A DNA stretch of 50,585 bases from Nemertoderma westbladi (Eukaryota; Xenacoelomorpha; Nemertodermatida; Nemertodermatidae): the NCBI GenBank assembly GCA_032718475.1, contig JAUCBJ010003106.1:1-50585 (forward strand). Direction: 5' to 3'. Made by a program: the position numbers and the translations under genes. Position 1 is the first letter of the stretch; each line of letters starts with the position of its first letter. The notes below the pieces were generated by a model. It was not told the DNA's origin. It saw nothing but the letters and a program-made list of their open reading frames with translations, and made no database searches. Positions 11,118 to 21,433 of the stretch are shown here, piece after piece.

Positions 11118-12486
11118 CTGAAAGCGAAAATAAAATCCTGACACACCAGGAAAGGAGGAGGGAGGTGGAACTATCTGTTTCTAATTTCATGTAGGCCTAT
11201 TCTGATCAAGATTTGTTGTTCAGGACATGGTGTACGTCTGTACGTACATAGATAAATTAACGCAGCTGTCCAGGACATGGTGTACATAGATAAATTAATG
11301 CAAAGGCTCTGACACCACCTACCGGTTTCGACTGGTAAAAGGGTCGATAGAACAGAAGGCGAAACCGAGTTTTTACTATGGCCTGTAAAAAAAATATTTG
11401 TTTCGGTTTGGTTTAACTTCGGTTTCTTCACGGAATCTTGACGTCGTCTTTAACGGCATCATCGGGGACACCATTGGTGATGTTTGATTAGGGTCACAGG
11501 GTTGTTTTAGTAGGCCTATCGCAAAATATTACATCATACCAGACGAACTGAAATTATTTAAGGTTTACCTCTGTATAGAATAGTACAATAGTATCGATAT
11601 CGAGCTATAAAGTGTAATTATTAAGGATAAAACACTTAATACATGTATAATAATAATAAGTACTAATTCTCCACATAGGGATATAAAATTTCAATAAAGT
11701 TTCGAACTGAAAAGTAAAACTGGTATTCTTTATACTGTACAATGGACGCAGCGCGCAGGTACTTTAATTTATACTGTAAGTCATTATATGCTTACTGCTG
11801 TAGACTACTGTATGCTTACAGTATCAGTATATTTATATACTGTAGGCCTATATGTGAACGTGGAGTACACCAATATGTAAAATATGATAGAGACAATAAT
11901 GATTCAGTACATAGTACGCAAGAATATCGGAATAATATAAAAGTAATAAATAATTTAGATATTGGCATTTGCCCTTTAGATCACCCTCAGTATACCGGTT
12001 ATACAAAATCACCAACATGTAATGCTAATGTATGGTACACCTTAATGGTAGTTATCTCGTTCTGTGATTGGATAACACCCAGAACAAACCCAATAATTAT
12101 ATTGTTGGATTTTAAGCAAACAAAAGATTGCCGTAATTAGTCATATGTTATATAAATAGAAAGTGGCCTAGCTAGCACACCTTGCATTGCAGTCTTGATA
12201 CTGATGAATATTACTGCATTCAACGGTACCGGTACTTGATTGGCCTGTAGTTTTGGCGCACATACACAAAACACAATTTCTGGTACTGCATAGCCAAAAC
12301 ATTATTTTATTATCAATACATTAGATTGCATTAATAATATGTATTAATTAATTAAGCTTTTACTCATAAATGAAACATAATGAATGCAGTCATGGGATAC
12401 AGCACACACCATATAAATCGTCCCACAAGACTTGGGGGCGCATACAGGAGGACTGATTGTTACTACTCTATAATAATGGCCGAAAC
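11118..12486. other. intergenic; short tandem duplication and one doubtful ORF
   Basis: At 11217-11305 a roughly 50-bp unit starting CAGGACATGGTGTAC occurs twice. A 132-codon ORF at 11742-12140 has a Tyr/Cys-rich low-complexity start and matches no family I know; it has no codon bias or splice context to support it. The rest shows nothing. Confidence 0.4.
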
Positions 12487-12778
12487 GTACGGTGGCTGAA
12501 AGCGGCCAAAATAATTCACTACTTTTTTTATTTTTAATTTGATCAGCATTTTTTTCTTGAATTTCTAACCCGGGTTGAAATTAATATCAACCCGGATTGA
12601 AACCCGGGTTGAAATTAGTATCAACCCGGGTTGAAAATAATATCAACCAGGGTTGAAAAATCAACCCGGGTTGATATTATTTTCAACCCGGTTTGAAATT
12701 CAAGAATAAAATATTGATCAAAATAAAAATTATAAAAAAGTAGTGAATTATTTTCGCCGCTTTCAGCCACCGTAGACA
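12487..12778. mobile_element. palindromic MITE with CAACCCGGGTTG core
   Basis: Outer inverted arms: TACGGTGGCTGAAAGCGGCC and AATAATTCACTACTTTTTT at 12490-12540, mirrored at 12730-12776 (AAAAAAGTAGTGAATTATTT, GCTTTCAGCCACCGTA). The 130-bp core (12567-12700) consists of about six alternating CAACCCGGGTTG palindromes separated by AAATTAATAT or AAAATAATAT. The arm/core layout is the same as in 10567-11117 but the sequences are unrelated. Confidence 0.85.
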
Positions 12779-13909
12779 CGTCTCATCAATGGGCTACTGA
12801 TACTATTGTTGTTGGGCAGGTCAGGTCTTTCTGGGTCATTGATCCCCCATGCAGCGATGCAGCACACAACTGCGGCTGAACAGACCTCTTCCCAAGGACA
12901 CTGGGTGCGGTTTATCGGGAAGATAACGTATTATGTTCTAGATTGCTTTTTATTTTGTAACGAATGAATTCCCAGCCCGACGGCCAAGAGAGGTAGCAAT
13001 TTAATATGAAAATAAGTACTAGAAATCCCATGGGGTGCTATTTATAGATTCTTATACAGTACTACCACTTTTCTACCCACTCTTCGCCGTAAAATACATG
13101 TTGGCTACACCCGCGCAACAATGTTTTATTACCTTTTGGTTATTTTTTGTTTTATTGTCAATAAACGTTTTCTGGGTTCAAAAGTAAATTTTTACCCTTT
13201 ACAACGAATGAAAATTCGCATCCTTATTTCACTGTATGTTAATTCTAATTCACAACATTTGTTGACTAATTATTGCACTATCCTGCCATATATTGTTTTT
13301 CAGTTTTGGTTCAGCCGTTTTGAAATTATATCAATTAATATAAAAAAAAGCCCATGTGGGAAGACATGACGCCCGAGTGTGAAGGAGACTTGAAGCCTTC
13401 AATGCTGACCTCTACCTAGAGATACACCCACGTGGAGAACTGGTTTGAAAATTATACAAGATATACATTAATAAAAAGTACCTTCCCGCGTTAAATTTTA
13501 ATGCGGTTCTTGTTGGGAGAACCATGTGAACGACCACCTAAATTTGTATCAACTTTTGGATAATAATTTATCAATTTAACAATCCCATTTTTTGAAATTT
13601 TTCTGCTCTACTAGAAAATAGACATGTTGAACATGTAATTATTACACTTCTTATGCATTTTTGAACGAATTTACAAGAATGCGAGGTGGGGTTGAAGTCT
13701 CCCCCCATTGAGGGAGACTTGACGCTTTTTCGAAAATACGAATAATTGGTTTAATTAAAAAAGTTTAATGGTTGAAATTCTCAAACTCTCACATACTGAT
13801 AGCAATCATAAATGTAATGTGAAATAGTTATACCGGCATTGAAAAATTTATTTATCTGTTCTTTAGAGCGATTATAACTTTTGGGGTTCAAGTTTCCCTC
13901 ACTCACCCT
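12779..13909. other. intergenic, no gene seen
   Basis: AT-rich. The 82-codon ORF at 13121-13369 has hydrophobic Ile/Phe/Leu composition expected of AT-rich noncoding DNA. No repeats or RNA genes supported. Confidence 0.5.
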
Positions 13910-14255
13910 ACAGCCGTTCCCATACACTCTGGCTCAGCCAAACAACCCAGACAGCTCCATAGCCAATCATTGTGCCAATTCTTCGGTTGGTTCTGGTTGT
14001 CATTAATGCCCTAAAATTTAAAAAATATTTCACTGGACTAGAGTACCTAGCATTGCATGTAGGACAGACACCATTACTTCCCTGGCTGTGGAGTTCTTGA
14101 GACCTTGGTGAGATGACGTTGCTTGCTGTATGTTACATACTGTAAGTAGATCCTCAATTAATGTTTTCTGGTTAATTAGTTGTGAAGCCAGAATGGAGGA
14201 GGCTGAGTTGTGAAGAGAAAGAAAGCCCTCTATGAAGGGCAATTATATTCGTCGA
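13910..14255 (-). other. possible coding exons of an unknown gene
   Basis: A minus-strand open stretch (about 14241-14030) of balanced helical composition (e.g. LINQKTLIEDLLTV) follows an acceptor-like TTGCCCTTCATAG and contains a good GTATGT donor. A second acceptor-like TTTTAAATTTTAG lies at about 13998, followed by roughly 90 open bases and a strong GTGAGT donor near 13913. Two reading frames remain possible in the second block, one ending in a tryptophan-rich hydrophobic stretch with a stop. No family recognised. It could also be a decayed repeat. Confidence 0.25.
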
Positions 14256-14519
14256 TTTCCTGATGGTTTTTGATTGTGAAAAAAAAACTTAACAGTACTG
14301 CATTTTTGGAAAAGCATAGGTACTGTAGCTATACATGTACTGTAGGTTAGATTTTCATGTGTAATATTTTCATAACTGTATGATTTTTGGAAAGCTCTTC
14401 CAAAAAACCGCATCAAAATATTTGATTGAATCCGTTTTGCGATAGTAATAGAGCAGTTGTGCGACATTCTGTAAGTCTTTATGTTTATTGCCGACTCGCC
14501 CTAGCCTTCCAGAAAAGCC

Positions 14520-14680
14520 GTTGCTTTACTCAAGTTGTTATTCTTCGCAGACGACTTGGCTATCTATAGTTCGTGCCATGAAGATATACCTACAACGTGG
14601 CAGTGACTTTTTCGCCAACTGGTGTAATCGAAACTCAAAGTCAACATGGTAAAAACAAAGATTATTAAATTCCTCAAGGT
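14520..14680 (+). pseudogene. LINE reverse transcriptase fragment
   Basis: Translation around 14538-14565 gives LLFFADDLAIYS, the catalytic FADD block of non-LTR retrotransposon reverse transcriptases. After one frameshift and stops it continues with an ANWCNRN-like segment and LKVNMVKTK, matching the usual block downstream of FADD (W..N..KVN..KTK). Only about 150 bp remains, with at least one frameshift and two stops, so this is a dead fragment. The clade cannot be told from so little. Confidence 0.7.
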
Positions 14681-14784
14681 GGCCGGCTCGCCAACGCTCA
14701 TAAATTCTACTATTTATTTCAATATAATTTAATATTTATTTATCTGAATATTTCACATGAAAATCCAACCCATAGCTACTATAC

Positions 14785-15022
14785 TACAGTATGGGACGCA
14801 GCAAACTTCGCCCACGAGAAAGCTTCCGCTCCCCCCCCCCCCCCCCCCCGCAAGCAATCTTAGCGCGGACAATCTTCGCCCTCAAAATGAGAGTTAACAT
14901 CCTCGTTTATTGTTTTGGTTAGAAAAATTCGTCTCTGAAACCTAACCTTTCTGTAACCTGTTCATTTCCCCCAATCGGGCGAAGGTTGGACGCGGGCGAA
15001 GTTGTGCGACATTATACAGTAT
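14785..15022. mobile_element. small MITE candidate with AACTTCGCCC ends
   Basis: About 25-bp imperfect terminal inverted repeats: GGGACGCAGCAAACTTCGCCC at the left, and on the minus strand of the right end GTCGCACAACTTCGCCC. A 19-C homopolymer (14831-14849) lies inside, with further CTTCGCCC words. There is no ORF. Confidence 0.5.
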
Positions 15023-17187
15023 AACAGCAAAACTTCTACGAGCCAAATCATTAAATCGATGCTGTCATTTCAAAAGGGCCCAAAGTCACTTTCTTATGAA
15101 AATATGCATAATTGTAACACTTTAACCCGGAAAAAGTTCTCAAAACATAAAGTTTTCAAAAGAGTAACATATTATACATATTTCGAAAGCTCAGAATTTT
15201 CTAATTTTTTTAGTGCTATTCAGAGATAAAGCTAATTATGCGGGACAAATAAAAAAATAAAATGTGGTACAATTTTACAAATCCGTCTCCCAGACTACAA
15301 ATCGCTGACACCAATAGGCCTACATTGTACAACCATGTAATTATTATTAATTATCGGTGGACAAGGCATTCCTAAGCGTATGGGAACCATTTCCACTGGG
15401 GGGGTTAATATTTTTTAAATAAGATTGGGATTTTGCATATTTAAATCAAACTTTTTAAACAATGTAATACTTTGATAAAACTAACGCTTTTACATTACCG
15501 TTCGGTATATAAAAGTGGACCTACACCTCTGCAGTAGGCCTAATATAATACTGTTGGAAAAAGCTTTAATACTCAACAATTTAGCCCTTCATTGTGCCTG
15601 TAATTATGCCCCATAGAGAATGCCCCCCCCCCCCCGTCTTGTAAGCCTATGGGATTATTGTTGAAAAGTTGCGCATTTCATATGAAACTTGTCAAGAAAA
15701 ATATGTATACTTGTCGTTGGCAAGACAACTTTTTTATAATAGTCTTAGAAATTCTAGCCCCTGTAGCCAAACCACAGTTTATTAAAAACATGACACTTAA
15801 TGTATATGAAGCCTAACACTATAGGTAGTCTTGGAAGCATAACCGGGGATTTTTAAGGATAGTCTCTGCAATTTTTTTATAGCCTTGAATTTTGATTTCC
15901 AAGGAACAGCTTGTATTTCATGTAGTTGTAATAAACTTTGACCCAATTTCATACCCGTAATAGATATTATATTTTGGATGGTTCCACCGGAACATAAAAT
16001 TTTAGTATAGAGAAATTATATATGAAATATAATGCAGAAATTTCTTTTCAAGATATATTTTTTTATGCAAAGAAGTGGTTACAGAGGTTTTTCGATACAT
16101 AGAATTTATTTACACTTTATACTTGGGTTTCCTGTCGCGATAAAATCGATGGAAATGTACTGCAAGTAATTTTACTTAACTGCAAATTATATGAGGATCA
16201 CAATAGATGTAATATATTTGCATAAATTGTTTTTAATTCTTCATTATCGATCTATTATGACGCCAAAACAACACAAATTTTATTGACAAGTCTACGTTTT
16301 TATGTATTTTGGGATTTACTTTCTCATGTTATGTATAATTAAATTTGTGCTCCAATTTTACAATTTATATATGTTAAAGAGCAAAAAATTAGCTTTCGAA
16401 TGATACTGAATGACAGAAATCCGTTCAGCGCTTCAAATTTTACAACTTTGACCAAAATCGTGGACATTTAATTCCTTAAAGTGTTAGTGCCATATAGGCA
16501 TACCTCGGAGCACATTCTGTCACAGCCCCAAAGCACAAGGAATGCTCTAATTTCATAACGACCTATATCAGAGAATCCTATAGCATCCATTACATTTTGT
16601 ATTTTTCAAAAGGGCCTAAGTCAATAGGCACTAAGTCGATTTTTGTATACAGTTCGAAACTTTAACACATGCTCTATCAGCTGATAAAGTTTTGAACATT
16701 TTAACCAATGGAAAGTGATATTGCGAGGTAGAGTGAATCCCTATATCACAGCGGACAATATTTTACTGCACAAAGGCCCTATATCTCTCCATATCTTTTT
16801 TAGGCCCACCCGAACAATTGCAATTTATTTTCGACTTACTTAGTGCCTTATGACACTTAAAGCTACGCTCTCATTGAGCTTAAAACAACGACGCGCTATA
16901 ACGCAAAGATAATTAATATGTCGTAAATCATAACGAAAATATATCGTATATATCGATTATCGATAAATATATCGATTCGACAGGGTCGAAATAATTTATC
17001 ATTATTAAAGAAAATGTCAAACCAGGATTTAAAGGGATCTGTGATATAAATGAAGTATACCAGACGTTCGGCTTTATATTTCACTTTGCAGTTTACCCCT
17101 ATGTGAAGAATATCTAAGTTTTTACTAAAAACACAGGTTGCAGAAGTGATGAATCTATAACAAAAACAATAAACGATTTGTATCAAC
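15023..17187. other. AT-rich intergenic, no gene seen
   Basis: A 13-C run at 15623-15635 and scattered AAAGGGCC(C/T)AAGTC words at 15074 and 16610. The 75- and 96-codon ORFs have AT-driven composition and no known domain. Nothing else can be supported. Confidence 0.5.
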
Positions 17188-18213
17188 GTACCAGGGTTGT
17201 TTGATTTAAATCATTTGATTTATATCATTGATTTAAGTCATGATTTAAATCACGTAAAAAATCAAACAATCAGATTTTTTTTATTTACATCAGGTTGTTT
17301 GTAAAATAATAGATTTTATATGAAAACATTGTGATGACTTTCCATTATAAACCAAATAAACAAATAATACCCAATAAACAATAATTCACCTCTTGTAATG
17401 GATTTGGTTCTAAATGATTAGTGTCTGGTTCTCAACGCTTGATGCTACAACCGGTAGATGCACGCCCTGATCCATCAGTTGTCACTGGTACTGCTATACG
17501 ATCTCCACCTTTTTCAATCACGTTAACTTTACAAACAGGCCTACTTGTGTTGCTTTATTGGAGTCACTAGGTATGCCTTGCAATTCTTTGCCGCATTCCT
17601 TACAAGTTGCACAGCAGCCTGTTTTAATTTTTTTCATGATTTTTATCAACCATGCTTTGTGGCCAGGATAAACATTGCATTATTGATTATTAATGAGTCA
17701 AATTACCTACTCACTTACATGAAACATGAAAATTCATTACCATGTCGCACGACCAATACAATACATGCGCAAAACAACTTTAATAAAATTGTTACAATTG
17801 GGAAAGCAGGCTGCTGTGCAATTTGTAAGGAATGCGGCAAAGAATTGCAAGGCATACCTAGTGACTCCATTAAAACAACATATAATTATTTGTAAAGTGA
17901 ATGTGATTGAAGAAGGTGGAGATCGTACAGCAGTACCAGTGACAACTGATGGATCAGGGCGTGCATCTACCGGTTGTAGCATCAAGCGTTGAGAACCAGA
18001 CATTCCTCATTTAGAATTAAACCCATTATAAAAGGTACAAAAAGGTGAATTGTTTATTATTTGTTTAGAAGTCTTCATAATGTTTTCATACAAAATCTGA
18101 TTTTACTAAAAAAATGATTTAAATAAAAAAAAATGATTTAAATAAAAAAAATCTGATATACATAAAAAGAATCTGATATTTTAAAAAAAATCATGATTTT
18201 TATCAACCCTGAA
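17188..18213. mobile_element. hAT-like foldback element with BED-finger remnant
   Basis: Ends match in inverted orientation: CCAGGGTTG at 17190 and TCAACCCTG at 18210, the CAGGG start typical of hAT transposons. Both ends carry arrays of TGATTTAAATCA-like palindromes. The arms (about 17190-17650 and 17730-18212) are inverted copies of each other over some 450 bp. Each contains the same coding scrap; in the right arm, plus strand, it reads CCAICKECGKELQG followed by a short helix, which resembles the first half of a BED zinc finger from a hAT transposase. The second His/Cys pair is not recognisable. No catalytic domain is present, so the element is non-autonomous. Confidence 0.7.
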
Positions 18214-18476
18214 AAAAGTTATAAGATAGAAAGAAAAATTTAAAAAATGAAAATTTTCCATTGTTAAAACCTGATATTCTCCACATGGGCGATTGATTCC
18301 GGATACACCCTCAATACTACGACTACCCAAGGGGATTTATTTATTAGTTTGGTTTTGGTATTAAATATAATATAGACCAATAGTCTACTTTATTTATTTG
18401 TTTATATTATACAATGTGTCACTTTAATTGCCGTTAATTAGAGAAAATAAAATGTTTATGAAAAAGAAAGATGTTA

Positions 18477-18482
18477 TTTATT
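18477..18482 (-). terminator. polyadenylation signal for PSMA2
   Basis: AATAAA on the minus strand about 70 bases past the PSMA2 stop codon, a normal distance for a short 3' UTR. Confidence 0.7.
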
Positions 18483-18551
18483 TCAAATGAAAACTAAATT
18501 CACAAACAACGAGATGTCGAGCACAAAACTGTTTAAATGAGTCGCGATGGT

Positions 18552-19256
18552 TCATAAAGCGCCGGCTAGATGGTCTTTAATCTCGGCGGCTGTGAGTCTA
18601 ACAAACTTTCCTGCCTCCGTACACACACCGATCTCAACATTATCCTCGGTCATCGCTCCTTCGAAACTCTCCTTCAATGTGAGTATAGCAACGTGGATGG
18701 CATCGTCCAATTCTTGATCCGAATTAAACCTTTTCTCCAAGAAAGTTTTTCCGCTCACTTGGTTCTTACCGAGAGCAGTCGCCTTCCATGGGAAGTAGGT
18801 CCCGGAAGGATCGCATTGCCACAACGACGGACGACCTTCATCCACCCCCATCACCAACAGGGACACACCGAACGGTCGAACACCCCCAGACTGTGTGTAC
18901 TCCTGCATCACCGCTCCGATCCGTTGAACCAGCTGGCCAGTCGGTATCTCCTCGCTGTACTGCAACTCGTATTGCACCGCGATCTTACGAGCTTTCTTCA
19001 CAAGCACACGGAAGTCCGGCCCCATCCCGCTGTACACCATGCCAACGTGTTTTGCGATTTTCTCTATTTTGTGCACAGAATCCTGTTCGTACAACGCGTT
19101 TTTAGGTTTTTTTTGAGTTGCTAAAACGACGCCATTTTTAGCTTTTATTCCGACAGAAGGGTCGCCGGCAGCCACGGCGGCCAACGCGTATTCAATTTGG
19201 ACGAGTTTACCGGAAGGACTGAAGGTCGTTAAGGAGAAACTATATCGCTCTGTCAT
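18552..19256 (-). CDS. PSMA2: 20S proteasome subunit alpha type-2, single exon
   Basis: A 234-residue protein aligning end to end with metazoan PSMA2. The N-terminus [20 protein letters not shown] is the alpha-subunit signature that closes the gate of the outer ring. Further family blocks are [26 protein letters not shown] and LTLKESFEG. The subunit is structural: alpha subunits lack the N-terminal catalytic threonine, form the outer heptameric rings of the 20S core in nucleus and cytosol, and dock regulators. The frame is intact with no stops or frameshifts. ATG context is good (A at -3). A polyadenylation signal follows 70 bases after the stop. There is no intron, whereas the vertebrate gene is split into many exons; this is either lineage intron loss or an expressed retrocopy. 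No poly-A tract or target duplication is visible, so a functional gene is favoured. Confidence 0.97.
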   Translation of the reverse strand: MTERYSFSLTTFSPSGKLVQIEYALAAVAAGDPSVGIKAKNGVVLATQKKPKNALYEQDSVHKIEKIAKHVGMVYSGMGPDFRVLVKKARKIAVQYELQYSEEIPTGQLVQRIGAVMQEYTQSGGVRPFGVSLLVMGVDEGRPSLWQCDPSGTYFPWKATALGKNQVSGKTFLEKRFNSDQELDDAIHVAILTLKESFEGAMTEDNVEIGVCTEAGKFVRLTAAEIKDHLAGAL

Positions 19257-20416
19257 CTTGTTGATCTAGGTAGGCCTCAAGGTTCACGGTTCCGGTACTA
19301 CAGTACCCGGTTACTATACCTGTATACAGCTATAACTGTATAAGTAGATAGATAGAGATAGAGCAGTACTGCAGTAGCCAGGTAGTAGCTGAGTAGAGTA
19401 GAGTTCAGGAGTATGGAGCTGGCAGGCCGGTGTACAGTTGTAATGCAGTAATGCCTGAATGCTGAATGGTAATGTGCCCTGGAAAATGAAAAATACAGAC
19501 TGAACACTGAAAGCAAAGAACCATACAAAATCACCCAGTCACCCCCGGCTGCCCGGTTAAAATTCACTACCGGTACTGTCTGACTGTATTCTCACTCCCG
19601 TCAGCCCGTCACCCGGGGTGTATTTTCCCTAGCTGCCTAGTGTATTTTAACCCCCTCTGCAGCTCTGCCCTCCAGCTCCAGTGAAAACTCACCCCTGCTG
19701 CCCTGCATTTATCAATTTTCACTCTGTGCAAATCAATCCTGCAATCCCCGGTCTGTCGGTTAAATTTCTCAAGTGAATTCCGTATTCTCACTCCCGGCAC
19801 CCGGTAGGCCTATAATTTTTCTGTATCTTCTACAGTCAGACAGTAGGCCTACAGCAGTAGTCTGGTACCGGTAGTACTTTAACAGGTTAATACAAAACTC
19901 CAGCGTGTGTTTGTTTGTCTGTTTGTGTAGGCCTACTACTGCAGTACTGTACTAGAGGTATCTGTGGTCGTTTGTTCGCTTAACTCTGTAACTGTAGGCC
20001 GGTACTTACAGACTAAATACTGCAGTTAGGTAGGCCTACTGCAGTACTGTACAGCTGTACAGTATACCACAGTACAGCAGTACCTACCGGTACCAGTCTG
20101 CCAGTGTTGCTCTGTTGCTAGCGTTACAACAGTAGGCCTAGCACAGTACAGTAGTAGTACGGGTACTGCAGTAGTACTGTAGTACACGCGTGCGTATTTC
20201 TTTATTTTACTGGCTGCACTGTATGATTCAAGGCCTAACGCATTACAGCACCTGTCTGCTGCATTCTGGATGATATAGCAAATGACACAGCGAAATACAG
20301 AAACTTTAAAGTAAAACAAAAACAGTCTGACAAGGCCTGTGATTACATGTCTATCATTCCAGTTGTTATAAAATTTGAATAAATTACGAGCCACTTAAAA
20401 CCCTATTAAACCCGGG

Positions 20417-20423
<7 letters not shown>
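19257..20423. other. PSMA2 upstream region, palindromic-word low complexity
   Basis: TAGGCCTA-type words at about 19806, 19846, 19928, 20032 and 20134, with CAGTACTG, TACCGGTA and CTGCAG between. The PSMA2 promoter must lie here but no TATA box or clear initiator stands out. Short ORFs are low complexity and not called. Confidence 0.5.
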
Positions 20424-20447
<24 letters not shown>

Positions 20448-20448
20448 G
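20424..20448. repeat. 25-base G homopolymer
   Basis: Uninterrupted G run in otherwise unique sequence. Confidence 0.9.
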
Positions 20449-20512
20449 ATCAATATGATCCTGACCCACCCGTGTTTTTTTTTGTTATAACTCTGAAACA
20501 AACGCAGTTGGG

Positions 20513-20890
20513 TATCAAACTTGTATTTTTCAGTGCTGTGTGCAAAATTTGGTGCCAGCACGAAATTTTCAATAATTCAATTGATTTGTGACAACATGTT
20601 TCTCACATTTTTAGATGTTTATGGCGGTTCTGAATTCAATGGAATAAATAATTATCTAACGCTACTAGGAGTTCTCAAACTTGTATTTTTCGCCGGTGGG
20701 TGAAAATTTATTATTGTGCCAGCTCACCAAATTGTTGTATATAAGAAAATTGATCAGTATAGATAGTATCATCTTGTTTCTTGTGTTATACTTGTTTTTG
20801 AGGGTCCTGAATCCGATGGAATCAATAATAAACATTGTACTTTTTGGTGATGGGTACGAAATTCGGTGTTAGCACCAAAATTTGCGATAT
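20513..20890 (+). repeat. degenerate tandem repeat, about 160-bp period
   Basis: Two and a half copies of a unit that starts CAAACTTGTATTTTTC, is followed by a GTGGGTG(A/C)AAA block and a GTGCCAGC block, and ends in a CTGAATnCnATGGAATnAATAA block. Copies start near 20516, 20676 and 20838. The two ORFs of about 60 codons inside are translations of the repeat. Confidence 0.65.
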
Positions 20891-21433
20891 TACGCCGAAA
20901 AATACGTGTAGCTATGATCTGGTAATTTAGAAATGTATTACATTAGAATCAGCGCCCCAGAAATCCTGAAAATATTAATTTATATCAACGTATATTGCAA
21001 GTGAATTAAAAATTTTGAGTACATACTGAAAAGTGTTGGTTACTGTGTACTTGTTTTATTTTTAATTTTATTGCCTATGTAGAGGACTAACGCAGCCATT
21101 TATAGTAATCAGATCATTTTTAAATATTTTCCAATGGATTTTGCGCCCCAGAAAATCAATATTGAAAAACAATTACAATTGTAATTGTAACGAACGAAAA
21201 TTGTAACTTTCAAATTTTATGAAAATTGTTCACTACTTGTAATTTTGGTGCTGCAAAATAACCACCCCAGTATTTTTTTTCGAAATTTCTTTTCGGTCGG
21301 ATTCAGACTAGTGTATTCTACGTACAAACAAAAAATCAGACGTTTTCGTTAAAATTTGTAGATTTTAGAAGGGTGGGGGGAGGGGGGCCAATATGACCCC
21401 CCCCCCCGGTATTAGTACAATATTTTATAGCCT
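20891..21433. other. intergenic, no gene seen
   Basis: AT-rich, with an 11-C run at 21397-21407 just outside the long inverted-repeat element. Confidence 0.5.

Noticed and set aside
11742-12140. 132-codon ORF
   Set aside because: Low-complexity start, no domain, no splice or codon-use support; length is possible by chance in 50 kb.
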